Shown: positions 8,357-17,964, numbered from the stretch's first letter. The stretch is DNA of 64,000 nt from Pseudomonadota bacterium (GCA_030145845.1 JAIXHJ010000003.1:124426-188425); one strand, 5' to 3'. The notes: generated from the letters alone by a model not told the origin. Numbers and translations are program-made.

Positions 8357-8911
8357 ATGGATATCACGGCCCGTCTTCATCAGGCCCTGCTGCACTGCAT
8401 GGCCGATACGCCTTATCAGAAAATTACTGTGTGCCGCCTCAGTACAGAAGCCGGTATCGCCCGGCAGACCTTCTATCAGCATTTTTCCGGGCGCGATGCG
8501 CTGCTGCTGGATTATGCCGATCACATGTTTGATGCCTTCTATCAGACCATCGCCAGCCCGCTGACGGCCTCTCCGGATCCGGGGGACGACATCAGCCGCT
8601 ACCTGTTTGCCCAGTGGAGCGGGCAGAGAGAGTTTGCCCGTCTGATCTGCGCCAATGAGCTGGAATCCCTGCTGACCGGGCGTTTCCGTGCCTATGTTAC
8701 CCGGGTGCTGGGACTGTATGTCCGCAGTCATGCGATTGCGGTTACGGACAGTGAGAAGCTGGGATTTATGGCGGATTATCTGGCCGGCGCTTTCTGGATG
8801 GTGCTGAAGCGCTGGGTGGCGGGCGGTTTTGCTTACGATGAGCAGATTCTGGCGGCGCTGTTTTCGCGCCTGACCCGGCCGGGCTTTCTGGCGGTGCTGG
8901 AGGAACTCTGA
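8357..8911 (+). CDS. TetR/AcrR family regulator (first of two)
   Basis: One-component repressor of 184 residues. The N-terminal helix-turn-helix (about 5-50) contains ITVCRLSTEAGIARQTFYQHFSGRDALL, with the TetR signature of a Tyr/Phe-rich recognition helix. The remaining helical domain would bind a ligand and dimerise. It has no long N-terminal arm. It aligns end to end with the next gene (LFAQWS versus MFRQWS; RWVAGGF versus RWIREGF), so the two are a tandem duplication. Position directly after the acyl-CoA dehydrogenases suggests a role in fatty-acid control, but this is context only. Start ATG 8357 has a weak ribosome site. Confidence 0.85.
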   Translation: MDITARLHQALLHCMADTPYQKITVCRLSTEAGIARQTFYQHFSGRDALLLDYADHMFDAFYQTIASPLTASPDPGDDISRYLFAQWSGQREFARLICANELESLLTGRFRAYVTRVLGLYVRSHAIAVTDSEKLGFMADYLAGAFWMVLKRWVAGGFAYDEQILAALFSRLTRPGFLAVLEEL

Positions 8912-8950
8912 CGACGCACCTTCTGACTGTCCTGCGTCTGTAATATGATC

Positions 8951-8960
8951 GGTCATGACC
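8951..8960. promoter_or_regulatory. 10-bp palindrome before the second TetR gene
   Basis: GGTCATGACC is a perfect palindrome 32 bases before the start codon at 8993, next to the AT-rich stretch TAATATGATC. It is a candidate autoregulatory operator; short palindromes arise by chance, so support is modest. Confidence 0.3.
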
Positions 8961-8992
8961 CTGAAACAATAACAACAAAAAACTGAGCGGGC

Positions 8993-9595
8993 ATGCCCGT
9001 TATCGTCATGAATAAAGAACCCGATAAGCGTGTTGAGCGCACCCGCCGGCAGCTGATGAACACGCTGCTGGCGCTGATGGCTGAACAGCCCTATAAGCGG
9101 ATTTCGGTGGCTGCGGTGTGCGAACGTTCCGGTGTGGCGCGGCCGACCTTCTATCTGCATTACCGTTCCAAGGATGATCTGCTGCGCGGCTACATTGAAA
9201 GCATGTTTATGCAGTTCTATGAGCAGGTGGATGATTACCTGACCCGTTCAACCAGTGCCGATCCGGTGATTGCCGAGATTATGTTCCGGCAGTGGTCAGA
9301 TAATGCCGGCTTTGCCCGGTTGCTGGTGAGTGCGGATGTTGAGGCGCTGATGCTGAGTGAATTCAGAGGCTATGTGGCGCGCATCATGAACCGTTATGTC
9401 TCAGCCCATCACCTGCCTGTCGGCGACAGTGGCCGTCTGGACTATGTGGTGGACTTTATTGCCGGGGCCTCCTTTATGGTGATTATGCGCTGGATCCGTG
9501 AGGGGTTTCCGGTCAGTGCGACGGAGATGGGGCAGCTGTATGCCACGCTGGTGCGGCCGGGTCTGCTGCAGTTGCTGCTCGGCGGCCGTCTGTGA
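8993..9595 (+). CDS. TetR/AcrR family regulator (second of two)
   Basis: Repressor-type protein of 200 residues. Its HTH (about 15-60) reads RISVAAVCERSGVARPTFYLHYRSKDDLL, followed by an all-helical ligand/dimer domain. It is a clear paralogue of the gene ending at 8911 and has a 14-residue charged N-terminal arm (NKEPDKRVERTRR) that the first copy lacks. ATG 8993 follows GAGCGG; an internal ATG at 9008 lacks a ribosome site. Together with the first copy it closes the fatty-acid block. The ligand is unknown; acyl-CoA is a reasonable guess from context only. Confidence 0.86.
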   Translation: MPVIVMNKEPDKRVERTRRQLMNTLLALMAEQPYKRISVAAVCERSGVARPTFYLHYRSKDDLLRGYIESMFMQFYEQVDDYLTRSTSADPVIAEIMFRQWSDNAGFARLLVSADVEALMLSEFRGYVARIMNRYVSAHHLPVGDSGRLDYVVDFIAGASFMVIMRWIREGFPVSATEMGQLYATLVRPGLLQLLLGGRL

Positions 9596-9613
9596 ATGCC
9601 GGCCAGAGCAGAA

Positions 9614-9635
9614 AAAGAGCCCCGCAGGGCTCTTT
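9614..9635. terminator. Bidirectional terminator between the TetR gene and hpf
   Basis: AAAGAGCCC and GGGCTCTTT arms around CGCA sit between two convergent genes. The T-run is short on the plus side (TTTC) and longer on the minus side (CTTTTTC). Confidence 0.75.
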
Positions 9636-9644
9636 CGTGTTGAT

Positions 9645-9992
9645 TCAGAGTTCCGCCGGGCGGCGGTTCTTATCGATCCGTTTGTTATGAATCTGACGAA
9701 CTTTACGCAGGGCTTTATCAAAGGCGTCAGAGACCGCCAGATACATATCTTCGTGTTCGGCAGCATCGTGTTTGTCACGGGTAATGGCGACGGTTTGTCC
9801 GGGTAGCCCGACTTCCAGTGATACATGGGCCAGTTTGCCCTTATAACTGTGATTGTGGGGCAGTCCGACCACTGCGCGGATGCCGGTAATCTCATCAAAT
9901 GTCTGGGTTAACTTGCTGGCTTTATCGCGGATGTGCTGTTCAATCGCGTCAGAATGACTGATGTCGCGGAAGCTGATTTCCAAACCTTTCAT
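9645..9992 (-). CDS. Ribosome hibernation factor HPF/RaiA family
   Basis: Short-form hibernation protein of 115 residues that binds the 30S decoding region in slow growth. The beta-alpha-beta-beta-beta-alpha fold is visible: MKGLEISFRDISHSDAIEQHIRDKASKL, then central strands, then DMYLAVSDAFDKALRKVRQIHNK. It lacks the C-terminal dimerisation domain of long HPF. ATG 9992 is preceded by AGGAG six bases upstream; a longer upstream reading adds residues not expected for the family. Here it is not in the usual rpoN-hpf-ptsN cluster, so it may be a second, RaiA-like copy. Whether it acts as HPF or RaiA is not decidable from sequence alone. Confidence 0.88.
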   Translation of the reverse strand: MKGLEISFRDISHSDAIEQHIRDKASKLTQTFDEITGIRAVVGLPHNHSYKGKLAHVSLEVGLPGQTVAITRDKHDAAEHEDMYLAVSDAFDKALRKVRQIHNKRIDKNRRPAEL

Positions 9993-10133
9993 AGTCTCTC
10001 CTCGTGTCTGATTGACTCTGGCTCCGGTGCTCCGGAACCTCCGGGTTTGCACTTTCAGACTACCCCAGCCTGTTGCCGGGTCAACCGGATTTACGAAATC
10101 TGCGGGAAAGACAGCGCTTCATTGACCTGTGAC

Positions 10134-10139
10134 TATAAT
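10134..10139 (+). promoter_or_regulatory. Candidate -10 box before the OGFr-like gene
   Basis: TATAAT matches consensus exactly and lies about 70 bases before the gene; no good -35 box is found at 16-18 bases. Confidence 0.35.
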
Positions 10140-10206
10140 GAGTTTCAGGGCGTGTCAGAAGTCTTGAGAACCGCCCCGGGATATGTTCTTCACGATGGAT
10201 AGTTTT

Positions 10207-10731
10207 ATGCACCCTTTGATCGCTTTTTACTCAGGAACCGGGACTGACCACAGAGGGCGCACCCTGAGTGGTATTCTGGCGTTTTCCAATACCGAACTGG
10301 AAAGCTGCCATGACTACATTCAGTGGCTGTTTCCGCTGCGTGAGCCGAGCCCTTACAACCCGGAAGCGCCGGTGGTTACGGATGAAGTCACCGCGGCCTT
10401 CCGCGAGTCGCATGCCATGCAGGAAAAGATGCATCACGCCTGTCTGCGCATGCTGCAGTTTTACGGCATTGTCCTGCGTGAAACGCCGCAGGGTTTTGAG
10501 CTGCTGCTGCCGGCCGATGTTGACAGCCTGCACTGGATGACAGCGGATAATCACAATCACCGCCGCATCTGCCGCATGCTGGCGTCGATGAAGGTGTTCG
10601 GGCTGGATGCTCATGTGGCAGCACTGTGGCAGGGGCTGCAGAAACTGGCGCTGGCTTATCCTGACAAGATCAGTTCCGCGACCGTGACGCACTGGCGCCT
10701 GGCGGCTTTGGGGCATGAATCCCCATTGTGA
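10207..10731 (+). CDS. OGFr-domain protein (opioid growth factor receptor-like conserved region)
   Basis: Protein of 174 residues made almost entirely of the OGFr conserved region: FYSGTGTDHRGRTLSGILAF, then the signature HDYIQWLFPLREPSPYNPEAPV and TDEVTAAF, then FYGIVL. The name comes from the animal receptor; the bacterial members have no assigned role. No signal peptide, membrane span or catalytic motif is visible, so it is probably cytoplasmic. ATG 10207 has GGA at a fair distance; in-frame ATGs at 10183 and 10195 are alternatives. It is followed by a HAD phosphatase gene in the same direction after 45 bases. Confidence 0.8.
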   Translation: MHPLIAFYSGTGTDHRGRTLSGILAFSNTELESCHDYIQWLFPLREPSPYNPEAPVVTDEVTAAFRESHAMQEKMHHACLRMLQFYGIVLRETPQGFELLLPADVDSLHWMTADNHNHRRICRMLASMKVFGLDAHVAALWQGLQKLALAYPDKISSATVTHWRLAALGHESPL

Positions 10732-10776
10732 TAGTCTTGCGCTCTCTTAACAGGTGGCGGACAGTCCGGAGACAGA

Positions 10777-11448
10777 ATGCAGGTCTATGATGTACCGGTG
10801 GTGTTTTTTGATCTGGATGATTCCCTGATCAACAAAGACGCCAACAGTCTGTGGATCCGCTGGCGCGTGCGGCGCGAGCGCTGGGCTGTCATCGAAGCCA
10901 TTCAGGCACTGGCCTCGCTGTACCGGGCCTACAAAAAAGGGCGGGTCACCTACCGCCGGCTTTCCAATTATTACCGTACCCGTACCCGGGGCATGACGCT
11001 GGAGGATTACCGGCGTCAGGTTGAACGCTTCTTCCGTGAACGGGGGCAGCTGCATATTTATCCTCAGGCGGCGTCACTGCTGTTTGCTTATCAGCGCCGC
11101 GGTGCTGAGCTGGTGATTATTACCGGCGCGGATGATGTGGTTGCCCGGGCTTACGGCGATGCGCTGGGCATCCGTCATGTGATCAGTAACCGCCTGCGCA
11201 CCGAAGGCAAGCGGATTGCCGGACTGGAGCGGCCGATGTGTTACGGGCCGGGAAAAGTGGAGCTGGCGCGAAAGTTCCTCGGCGAGCGCGGTTTGTCATT
11301 CAATGATGCTGCGTTCTATACCGACAGTCATGCCGATGTACCGCTGCTGGAGATGGTACGCCAGCCAGTGGTGCTGAACCCCAGTGCTGAACTGCGCGCA
11401 ATTGCCGCCGCCAGACGCTGGCCCTGTCTGGACTGGCGGGCAGAGTGA
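10777..11448 (+). CDS. HAD-superfamily IB phosphatase (SerB-like)
   Basis: Protein of 223 residues with the four HAD motifs: FFDLDDSLI (nucleophile Asp and acid/base Asp), VIITGADD in the Ser/Thr motif II position, the conserved Lys in GPGKVELA, and YTDSHADVPLLE for motif IV. The IB subfamily includes phosphoserine phosphatases and other small-molecule phosphatases; the helical cap here is rich in Arg (RWRVRRERW), suggesting an anionic substrate. The exact substrate is unknown. ATG 10777 is preceded by GGAGACAG. It lies upstream of trpE but is separated from it by a 212-base gap. Confidence 0.86.
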   Translation: MQVYDVPVVFFDLDDSLINKDANSLWIRWRVRRERWAVIEAIQALASLYRAYKKGRVTYRRLSNYYRTRTRGMTLEDYRRQVERFFRERGQLHIYPQAASLLFAYQRRGAELVIITGADDVVARAYGDALGIRHVISNRLRTEGKRIAGLERPMCYGPGKVELARKFLGERGLSFNDAAFYTDSHADVPLLEMVRQPVVLNPSAELRAIAAARRWPCLDWRAE

Positions 11449-11660
11449 ATGCTTACCTTCTGCTTGCCGCCTGCTGGCCATGCCGTTATAGTTTGACTTT
11501 ATCCACAACAGTTTATGTCTACGGAGCCCAGCGGTGTTTTTCCAATATAACCGCCCCCTGCAACAGGGTCAGCATCTGACCTGCCGATGGTGTTAAGCGC
11601 AGCCACTTCCTGTCCGGCCGCAAGGCCATGTTTTTACGCGCTTAACCAATGAAGGTAATT
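11449..11660 (+). promoter_or_regulatory. trpE leader region with two hairpins
   Basis: This 212-base gap holds a TTGACT -35-like box (11493-11498) with no strong -10 at the right distance. It also holds a perfect hairpin GGTCAG-CAT-CTGACC (11567-11581) and a GGCC-GCAA-GGCC tetraloop hairpin followed by ATGTTTTT (11616-11635). That arrangement resembles an attenuator, but no short open frame with tandem Trp codons is visible, so classic leader-peptide attenuation is not supported. Confidence 0.35.
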
Positions 11661-13145
11661 ATGACTCCGCAACAATTTGCTGCCCTGGCAGAGCAGGGCT
11701 ATAACCGTATTCCGGTCGCACGTCAGGTGCTGGCCGATCTTGATACTCCCTTGTCCACCTATCTGAAACTGGCGGCGGAACCCTACAGCTATCTGCTGGA
11801 GTCGGTGCAGGGCGGTGAGAAATGGGGCCGTTATTCGATGATCGGTCTGCCCTGCCGCGATGTTCTCAGCATCCGCGGTTATCAGGTGCAGCTGCTGCGC
11901 GACGGCCAGGTGATTGAAGAATCTGAGGTAGCTGACCCGTTGGCCTATGTCAGCGACTTTCAGCAGCGTTTCCGGGTGCCGGAAATTACAGGGCTGCCGA
12001 AGTTTGATGGGGGGCTGGTCGGTTACTTCGGCTACGACACCGTGCGTTATATCGAACCCCGCCTGCGTAACAGCTGCCCGCCGGATGAACTCGGCACGCC
12101 GGATATCCTGCTGATGGTGTCCGAAGAGGTGGTGGTGTTTGATAACCTGAGCGGCAAGCTGCATCTGATCGTGATGGCTGATCCGGCACAGGGTAATGCG
12201 TTGCAGCAGGCAGAGGCCCGTCTGGATGAACTGCGTGAACGTCTGCGTCAGCCTTATACCGGTCCGGTGGGTAAGCCACTGGCGGCGCCGGCAGACGTCA
12301 CCGAAGACGATTTCCGTTCGTCTTTTGGTGAACAGGAATTCATGGACGCGGTTGAAAAAATCCGGGAATACATCTTTGCCGGTGACATCATGCAGTGTGT
12401 GCCATCCCAGCGTCTGACCGTGCCCTTCAGCGGAGACCCGGTCAATATTTACCGCGCGCTGCGGACCCTGAATCCGTCGCCCTATATGTACTGTATGAAT
12501 CTGGGCGATTTCCACGTCGTGGGATCATCACCGGAAATTCTCGCCCGTCTGGAAGACGGTGAGGTGACCGTACGTCCGATTGCCGGTACCCGCACCCGCG
12601 GTGCTACCGAAGAAGAAGATCTGGCGCTGGAGCAGGAGCTGCTGTCCGATCCGAAAGAAATTGCCGAACACCTGATGCTGATAGACCTCGGCCGTAATGA
12701 CGTTGGCCGGGTCTCGCAGACCGGCTCTGTACGGCTGACCGATCAGATGGTGGTCGAGCGCTACAGCCACGTGATGCACATCGTTTCCAATGTCACCGGC
12801 AAGGTGAAAGAAGGCATCGGTGCGATGGATGTCCTGCGGGCTGCTCACCCGGCAGGTACCCTGAGCGGTGCACCGAAAATCCGGGCGCTGGAAATTATCG
12901 ATGAAGTGGAGTCCACCAAACGCGGCGTCTATGGCGGCGCGGTGGGTTATCTGAGCTGGAGCGGCAATATGGATATGGCCATTGCCATCCGTACGGCGGT
13001 GATTAAAGACGGCAGGCTGAATATTCAGGCCGGTGCCGGGGTGGTTGCGGATTCTGTACCGCGGCTGGAATGGAAAGAAACCATGAATAAGGGACGGGCT
13101 ATGTTCCGTGCCGTTGCCATGGCGGAAGCCGGACTTGACCAGTAA
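11661..13145 (+). CDS. trpE: Anthranilate synthase component I
   Basis: Large subunit (494 residues) that converts chorismate and ammonia to anthranilate, the first step of tryptophan synthesis. The N-terminal feedback site contains the LLES element ([17 protein letters not shown]); the chorismate-binding domain has [40 protein letters not shown] and [14 protein letters not shown] 11661 is chosen because AAGGT precedes it and it matches the usual N-terminus; another ATG lies four codons upstream. It is followed by trpG after 39 bases, so the three downstream genes probably share its transcript. Confidence 0.96.
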   Translation: MTPQQFAALAEQGYNRIPVARQVLADLDTPLSTYLKLAAEPYSYLLESVQGGEKWGRYSMIGLPCRDVLSIRGYQVQLLRDGQVIEESEVADPLAYVSDFQQRFRVPEITGLPKFDGGLVGYFGYDTVRYIEPRLRNSCPPDELGTPDILLMVSEEVVVFDNLSGKLHLIVMADPAQGNALQQAEARLDELRERLRQPYTGPVGKPLAAPADVTEDDFRSSFGEQEFMDAVEKIREYIFAGDIMQCVPSQRLTVPFSGDPVNIYRALRTLNPSPYMYCMNLGDFHVVGSSPEILARLEDGEVTVRPIAGTRTRGATEEEDLALEQELLSDPKEIAEHLMLIDLGRNDVGRVSQTGSVRLTDQMVVERYSHVMHIVSNVTGKVKEGIGAMDVLRAAHPAGTLSGAPKIRALEIIDEVESTKRGVYGGAVGYLSWSGNMDMAIAIRTAVIKDGRLNIQAGAGVVADSVPRLEWKETMNKGRAMFRAVAMAEAGLDQ

Positions 13146-13184
13146 CCACAGAATTCACGCGGCCACATGCCGCAGGAGCCAGCT

Positions 13185-13778
13185 ATGTTAGTCATGATTG
13201 ATAACTACGATTCATTTACCTACAACGTCGTGCAGTATTTTGCTGAACTGGGTGCTGATGTACGCGTCTTCCGTAACGACGAAGTGACACTGGAAGACAT
13301 TGAGGCATTAAAACCGGATCATCTGGTGATTTCCCCCGGACCGTGCACGCCGAACGAAGCCGGGATTTCCATGGAAGCGATCCGTTATTTTGCCGGCAAG
13401 CTGCCGATTCTTGGCATTTGTCTTGGTCACCAGAGCATCGGTCAGGTATTCGGCGGTGACATTATCCGTGCCGGACAGGTGATGCATGGCAAACTGTCGG
13501 ATATTCATCATGCGGATACGGGGGTGTTCCGGGGGCTGTCCAATCCTTATAAAGCAACCCGTTATCATTCGCTGGTGATTGATAAAAAAACCTTGCCGGA
13601 ATGCCTGGAAATTACCGCCTGGACGGAAAACCCGGATGGCAGTATGGAAGAAATTATGGGCGTCCGTCATCGTGAGCTGCCGATTGAGGGTGTGCAGTTT
13701 CACCCGGAATCCATTCTGACTGAGCATGGTCATGACCTGCTGAAGAATTTTCTCGAGCAAACAATGGAGGATAAATAA
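13185..13778 (+). CDS. trpG: Anthranilate synthase component II (glutamine amidotransferase)
   Basis: Class I glutamine amidotransferase of 197 residues that supplies ammonia to TrpE. The catalytic triad regions are visible: [15 protein letters not shown] with the nucleophile Cys, and [13 protein letters not shown] with His and Glu; [18 protein letters not shown] is the standard start. AGGAG six bases before ATG 13185 decides the start over an in-frame ATG six codons earlier. Stop and the trpD start share a base (TAATG), indicating translational coupling. In some species this subunit is shared with folate synthesis; that cannot be judged here. Confidence 0.96.
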   Translation: MLVMIDNYDSFTYNVVQYFAELGADVRVFRNDEVTLEDIEALKPDHLVISPGPCTPNEAGISMEAIRYFAGKLPILGICLGHQSIGQVFGGDIIRAGQVMHGKLSDIHHADTGVFRGLSNPYKATRYHSLVIDKKTLPECLEITAWTENPDGSMEEIMGVRHRELPIEGVQFHPESILTEHGHDLLKNFLEQTMEDK

Positions 13779-14824
13779 TGGATATTAAAACGGCACTGGC
13801 ACGTGTTGTTGAACGTCAGGATTTATCCACCGAAGACATGATTGATGTGATGCGTCAGATCATGACCGGCCAGTGTGACGAAGCTCAGATCGGTGGTTTT
13901 CTGGTTGGCCTGCGTATGAAAAGTGAAAGCATCGACGAAATTGTTGGTGCCGTTACTGTAATGCGTGAGCTGGCCAGCGGCGTAAAAATCAAAGCCGAAC
14001 ACGCGGTGGATATCGTTGGTACCGGGGGAGATGGTGCCAATCTGTTTAATGTTTCCAGTGCGTCGTCATTTATTGTGGCAGCTGCCGGCGGTACGGTTGC
14101 CAAACACGGTAACCGTGGCGTTTCCAGTAAGTCCGGCAGTGCTGATCTGCTGGAAGCGGCGGGTGTGAATCTGAATCTCACTGCAGAGCAGGTGGCACGC
14201 TGTATCGACGAACTGGGGGTGGGTTTTATGTTCGCACCATCCCACCACAGCGCCATGAAGTATGCGGTTGGCCCACGCCGTTCTCTGGGGATGCGCACCA
14301 TTTTTAATATTCTTGGCCCGATGACCAATCCGGCCGGTGTTGCCAATCAGGTAATCGGTGTGTTCAGTCAGGCGCTGGTGCGTCCGGTGGCGGAAGTGCT
14401 GCAGCGTATGAATGCCGGTCATGTACTGGTCATTCATTCAAAAGACGGGCTGGATGAAATCAGCATTGCAACCGAAACCTACGCCTGCGAACTGAAAAAT
14501 GGTGAGCTGAAGGAATTTGTGATCCGCCCGGAAGATCTGGGTGTAGAGCCTCAGGTGTTATCCGGACTGGTGGTTGCTGATGCGCAGGAAAGTCTGGCGC
14601 TGATTAAAGACGCACTGGGTAAGCGTGAAGGTGAGCATGCAGAAAAAGCGGCGGATATGCTGGCGCTTAATGCCGGTGCTGCGATTTATGTAGCCGGACT
14701 CGCCAATACCATGAAAGAGGGTGTGGCGATGGCTCAGGATGCTATTTATTCCGGCCTGGCGCTGGAAAAACTGAATGAACTGGTAAGCTTTTCCCGCTAC
14801 CTGGCAGAAGATGAAGTGAACTAA
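13778..14824 (+). CDS. trpD: Anthranilate phosphoribosyltransferase
   Basis: Transfers phosphoribose from PRPP to anthranilate. Family motifs in the 348 residues: GTGGDG at the PRPP loop, [19 protein letters not shown], the anthranilate site [19 protein letters not shown] and [11 protein letters not shown]. The protein is free-standing, not fused to trpG as in enterics. It overlaps trpG and trpC by one base on each side, so the trio is tightly coupled. Confidence 0.97.
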   Translation: MDIKTALARVVERQDLSTEDMIDVMRQIMTGQCDEAQIGGFLVGLRMKSESIDEIVGAVTVMRELASGVKIKAEHAVDIVGTGGDGANLFNVSSASSFIVAAAGGTVAKHGNRGVSSKSGSADLLEAAGVNLNLTAEQVARCIDELGVGFMFAPSHHSAMKYAVGPRRSLGMRTIFNILGPMTNPAGVANQVIGVFSQALVRPVAEVLQRMNAGHVLVIHSKDGLDEISIATETYACELKNGELKEFVIRPEDLGVEPQVLSGLVVADAQESLALIKDALGKREGEHAEKAADMLALNAGAAIYVAGLANTMKEGVAMAQDAIYSGLALEKLNELVSFSRYLAEDEVN

Positions 14825-15624
14825 TGAATACTCCGACCGTCCTTAAAAAAATCCTCGCCACCAAAGCCAGTGAAGTGGCTGCGCGCAGTAAGGTTCTGCC
14901 GCTGGCAGAAATGAAAGCGCAGGCACTGGATATGGACCCTGACGCGCTGCGGGGCTTTTACCGGGCGATGAAGGCCAAGGTGGAAGCGGGCCTGCCGGCA
15001 GTGATTTCTGAAATTAAAAAAGCGTCGCCATCGAAAGGCGTGATCCGTGAGCATTTTGTACCGGAAGAAATCGCGGTTTCTTATGAAAAAGGTGGGGCTG
15101 CCTGTCTGTCTGTGCTGACGGATCATGATTATTTTATGGGGCATGAGGATTACCTGAAAGCAGCCCGTGCCGCCTGTTCGCTGCCGGTGATCCGTAAGGA
15201 TTTTCTGGTTGATCCGTATCAGATTTACGAAGCCCGCAGCATTAATGCTGATTGTGTACTGCTGATCGTGGCAGCGCTGAGCAGAATGCAGCTGCAGGAT
15301 CTGGAAGGGATTGCCCATGAACTGGGTATGGATGTGCTGGTGGAAGTGCATGATGAAGAAGAACTGCACACCGCTCTGACCCTGAATACGCCGTTGCTGG
15401 GAATCAATAACCGTAATCTGCATACCTTTGAGCTGACGCTGGAAACCACCTTCAGCCTGCTGCCACAGGTACCGGACAATAAACTGCTGGTGACGGAAAG
15501 CGGTATCCTGACGCCGGATGATGTCGCGGCAATGAGGGAACGCAACGTTAATGCTTTTCTGGTCGGAGAGGCCTTTATGCGTGCCGCGGAGCCGGGCGAA
15601 GAATTGCAGAAGCTGTTTTTCTGA
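14824..15624 (+). CDS. trpC: Indole-3-glycerol phosphate synthase
   Basis: TIM-barrel enzyme of 266 residues that closes the indole ring. Conserved segments are the N-terminal [17 protein letters not shown], the catalytic Lys region [33 protein letters not shown] and [13 protein letters not shown], and the phosphate-binding SGILTPDDV. It is a single-domain protein, not the TrpC-TrpF fusion of E. coli. Its ATG overlaps the trpD stop (TAATG). A strong bidirectional terminator ends the trp operon. Confidence 0.97.
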   Translation: MNTPTVLKKILATKASEVAARSKVLPLAEMKAQALDMDPDALRGFYRAMKAKVEAGLPAVISEIKKASPSKGVIREHFVPEEIAVSYEKGGAACLSVLTDHDYFMGHEDYLKAARAACSLPVIRKDFLVDPYQIYEARSINADCVLLIVAALSRMQLQDLEGIAHELGMDVLVEVHDEEELHTALTLNTPLLGINNRNLHTFELTLETTFSLLPQVPDNKLLVTESGILTPDDVAAMRERNVNAFLVGEAFMRAAEPGEELQKLFF

Positions 15625-15639
15625 GCCTTGTTGCAGCAT

Positions 15640-15670
15640 AAAAAAGCCGGCCTTTCGTGCCGGCTTTTTT
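15640..15670. terminator. Bidirectional terminator between trpC and the HD-GYP gene
   Basis: AAAAAAGCCGGC and GCCGGCTTTTTT form a perfect 12-bp stem around CTTTCGT, serving the two convergent transcripts. Confidence 0.93.
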
Positions 15671-15674
15671 ATGT

Positions 15675-17231
15675 TCAGTCATTGGTGTCGGGGTAGCGTT
15701 CACGGATGGCGATCACCTCATCCAGATGGTCCAGCAGCAGCTGTACCAGTTGCGGATCAAACTGCTTGCCAGATTCTTCTCTGATCAGGGCAACGATGTC
15801 GTCATCGGCCCAGGCGTCTTTGTAGCAGCGCTTGCTGCCGAGAGCATCGAACACATCAGCAATGGCGGTAATGCGCCCGGCAATATGGATTTCTTCACCT
15901 TGCAGGCCCCGCGGATAGCCGTTGCCATCCCAGCGTTCGTGGTGCTGAGCGGCAATAATGGCTGCCAGCTGCAGGATTCTGCGGTCAGATTTGTTGAGGA
16001 TATCTGAGCCGATCTGGGAGTGATTTTTCATCACCTTCCATTCGTCGGCATCGTGTTTGCCCGGCTTATTGAGGATGCTGTCCGGAATCGCAATTTTGCC
16101 GACATCGTGCAGCGGTGCGGCGAGCTTGATCAGCTCGGCCTCTTCATCACTCATTCCGGATGCTTTCGCCAGCAGGCGGCTTATCTGGGCGACCCGTTTA
16201 ACATGGCCACCGGTTTCTTTGGAGCGTTTTTCGACGGCTTCACCCAGCATGTAAACCAGCTCGCGCTGGGTTTCGATAATCTCTTCCCGCATCAGCAGGC
16301 TTTCATAGGTAATGGCCACATTGGTGGCATACAGCTCAAGCAGCTGCTTATCGAGGCCGGAAGGTTCGTGATGATAGGTGACATAGAGCAGGCTTTCGCT
16401 GCCCCGTTCGGAAGAAAAATAGCCAATGTAATGGTTGTCGTAGTACTGGCTCTGGCGCTGTTGCATGGCGCGTTCAAAACCCTCCCGGACAGCGGCCGGA
16501 ATGCTGTCCAGCGAGTCGCCGTCGGTCAGCTGCTGCATCTCGCCGGTGGCGGCCAGGACGCGGAAACGTCGGCTGCCGAACAGGGTGTCGTTCTGATAGG
16601 TGGTCGAGCAGTACAGCGCGCTGTTCTCCAGCCCGAGCAGATTGGTCACCTGTGACAGAACCGCTGAAGCAAACTGGCTGATGGCACCGGTACTGAACAC
16701 TTCGGCGGAGGCTTTGATGACCCGCTCGAGCCCGTGCCTGTGTTCGTTCAGGGTGCAGATGTCGCGGTAGCTGCGCAGGGTGGCGTACATCAGGGTGTTG
16801 AGTTTGGTGGTGGTCAGTTCCGTTTTATCTTTGTAGTCATTGATATCGTAGGTACGGATGACTTCGTGTTCCGGCGCCTGTCCGGGCTGGCCGGTACGCA
16901 GGACGATGCGGGTGTAGCGGTTGCGCAGTTCTTCGCGGATATAGCGGGCGACATCCAGGCCGGCATGGTCGTCTTCCATCACCACATCCAGCAGAATCAT
17001 GGCAATATCATCGTTCTGGGCCATGATCTGGCAGGCTTCATCGCCACTGTAAGCGCTCAGTAACTCCAGCCGGCGGCCATCAAACTGAAAGCCGGAGAGA
17101 ACCATGCGGGTAATGCGGTGAACGTCGGGTTCATCGTCAGCGATCAGTACCCGCCAGGTGTATTCAGGGGTGGCACTATCCTTGTCGTCAGCAAACAGAT
17201 CATCGTCGGCAAACAGAGAATCTTCAGCCAT
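15675..17231 (-). CDS. Response regulator with DUF3369 and HD-GYP c-di-GMP phosphodiesterase domain
   Basis: Protein of 518 residues. An acidic N-terminal tail (FADDD, FADDK) leads into a receiver domain (about 26-155) with the acidic pair Asp32-Asp33, phosphoacceptor Asp82 in LLDVVMEDD and a Lys near 134. A middle DUF3369 domain (about 160-320, GAF-like) follows. The C-terminal HD-GYP domain has His375-Asp376 in HDVGKIAIPD and HHERWDGNGYPRGL at 430-443, so the metal and GYP motifs are intact and c-di-GMP hydrolysis is expected. GGAG precedes ATG 17231. No histidine kinase is adjacent, so its partner is probably encoded elsewhere. Confidence 0.92.
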   Translation of the reverse strand: MAEDSLFADDDLFADDKDSATPEYTWRVLIADDEPDVHRITRMVLSGFQFDGRRLELLSAYSGDEACQIMAQNDDIAMILLDVVMEDDHAGLDVARYIREELRNRYTRIVLRTGQPGQAPEHEVIRTYDINDYKDKTELTTTKLNTLMYATLRSYRDICTLNEHRHGLERVIKASAEVFSTGAISQFASAVLSQVTNLLGLENSALYCSTTYQNDTLFGSRRFRVLAATGEMQQLTDGDSLDSIPAAVREGFERAMQQRQSQYYDNHYIGYFSSERGSESLLYVTYHHEPSGLDKQLLELYATNVAITYESLLMREEIIETQRELVYMLGEAVEKRSKETGGHVKRVAQISRLLAKASGMSDEEAELIKLAAPLHDVGKIAIPDSILNKPGKHDADEWKVMKNHSQIGSDILNKSDRRILQLAAIIAAQHHERWDGNGYPRGLQGEEIHIAGRITAIADVFDALGSKRCYKDAWADDDIVALIREESGKQFDPQLVQLLLDHLDEVIAIRERYPDTND

Positions 17232-17301
17232 AACCGGCTCCCTAAGAACATAACTATCTGATTATAGATCAGGACCGTTTGCTGTGCCGGGTCTGAGAGG
17301 G

Positions 17302-17964
17302 TTATTTACGCAGCGCTGGTGCGGGCCTGCGGGCGCCGAATACCACCATGGTTTTGCCTTTGACGGACACCAGACCTTTTTCCTCCAGATCTTTCAGTAC
17401 CCGGCCGACCATCTCCCGTGAGCAGCCGACAATACGGCCGATTTCCTGCCGGGTGATCTTGATCTGCATGCCGTCAGGATGGGTCATGGCATCCGGTTCC
17501 CGGCTCAGGTCGAGCAGCGTACGGGCCACCCGGCCGGTTACGTCCAGAAACGCCAGATCACCGGCTTTGCGTGTTGTGCGGCTGAGACGGTTGGCCATCT
17601 GGCGGAAAATATAAAACATCAGCTTAGGGTCCTGTTCGACCAGTTCGCGGAATTTGGCGTAACTGATCTCAGCGACTTCGCATTCAGTCTTGGCTTTGAC
17701 CCAGGCGGTACGGGGTTTCTGTTCTTCGTCAAACAGACCCATCTCGCCGAAGAAGTCCCCTTCATTGAGGTAGGCCATGACCATTTCACGGCCGTCATCA
17801 TCTTCAATAATGACGCTGACTGACCCTTTTATCAGATAAAAAAGCGTATCACTCTCTTCGCCGGCGTAAATCAGCGTCGAACGCGCCGGATAACGGCGCT
17901 TGTGACAATGTGATAAAAAATCGTCAAGGTGCTGGTGCTTTGACGGCACTCTTGGAAGGCTCAT
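17302..17964 (-). CDS. crp: cAMP receptor protein (CRP/Vfr)
   Basis: Global cAMP-dependent regulator. The N-terminal cyclic-nucleotide-binding barrel contains [17 protein letters not shown] and [14 protein letters not shown], with the Arg of the phosphate-binding cassette in [16 protein letters not shown]. The C-terminal HTH is [30 protein letters not shown], nearly the same as in E. coli CRP and Pseudomonas Vfr. ATG 17964 ([12 protein letters not shown]) gives 220 residues; a GTG 13 codons upstream (18003) is the alternative, and neither has a strong ribosome site. It is divergent from yhfA, as in E. coli. Confidence 0.95.
   Translation of the reverse strand: MSLPRVPSKHQHLDDFLSHCHKRRYPARSTLIYAGEESDTLFYLIKGSVSVIIEDDDGREMVMAYLNEGDFFGEMGLFDEEQKPRTAWVKAKTECEVAEISYAKFRELVEQDPKLMFYIFRQMANRLSRTTRKAGDLAFLDVTGRVARTLLDLSREPDAMTHPDGMQIKITRQEIGRIVGCSREMVGRVLKDLEEKGLVSVKGKTMVVFGARRPAPALRK

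Noticed and set aside
7256..9160. A 634-codon open frame on the minus strand across the second acyl-CoA dehydrogenase and first TetR gene
   Set aside because: It spans a strong terminator and two well-supported genes in the other direction; no family features.
11521..11560. Short frame in the trpE leader (ATG at 11516) as a Trp leader peptide
   Set aside because: It has about 11 codons and no Trp codon, so it cannot sense tryptophan by stalling.
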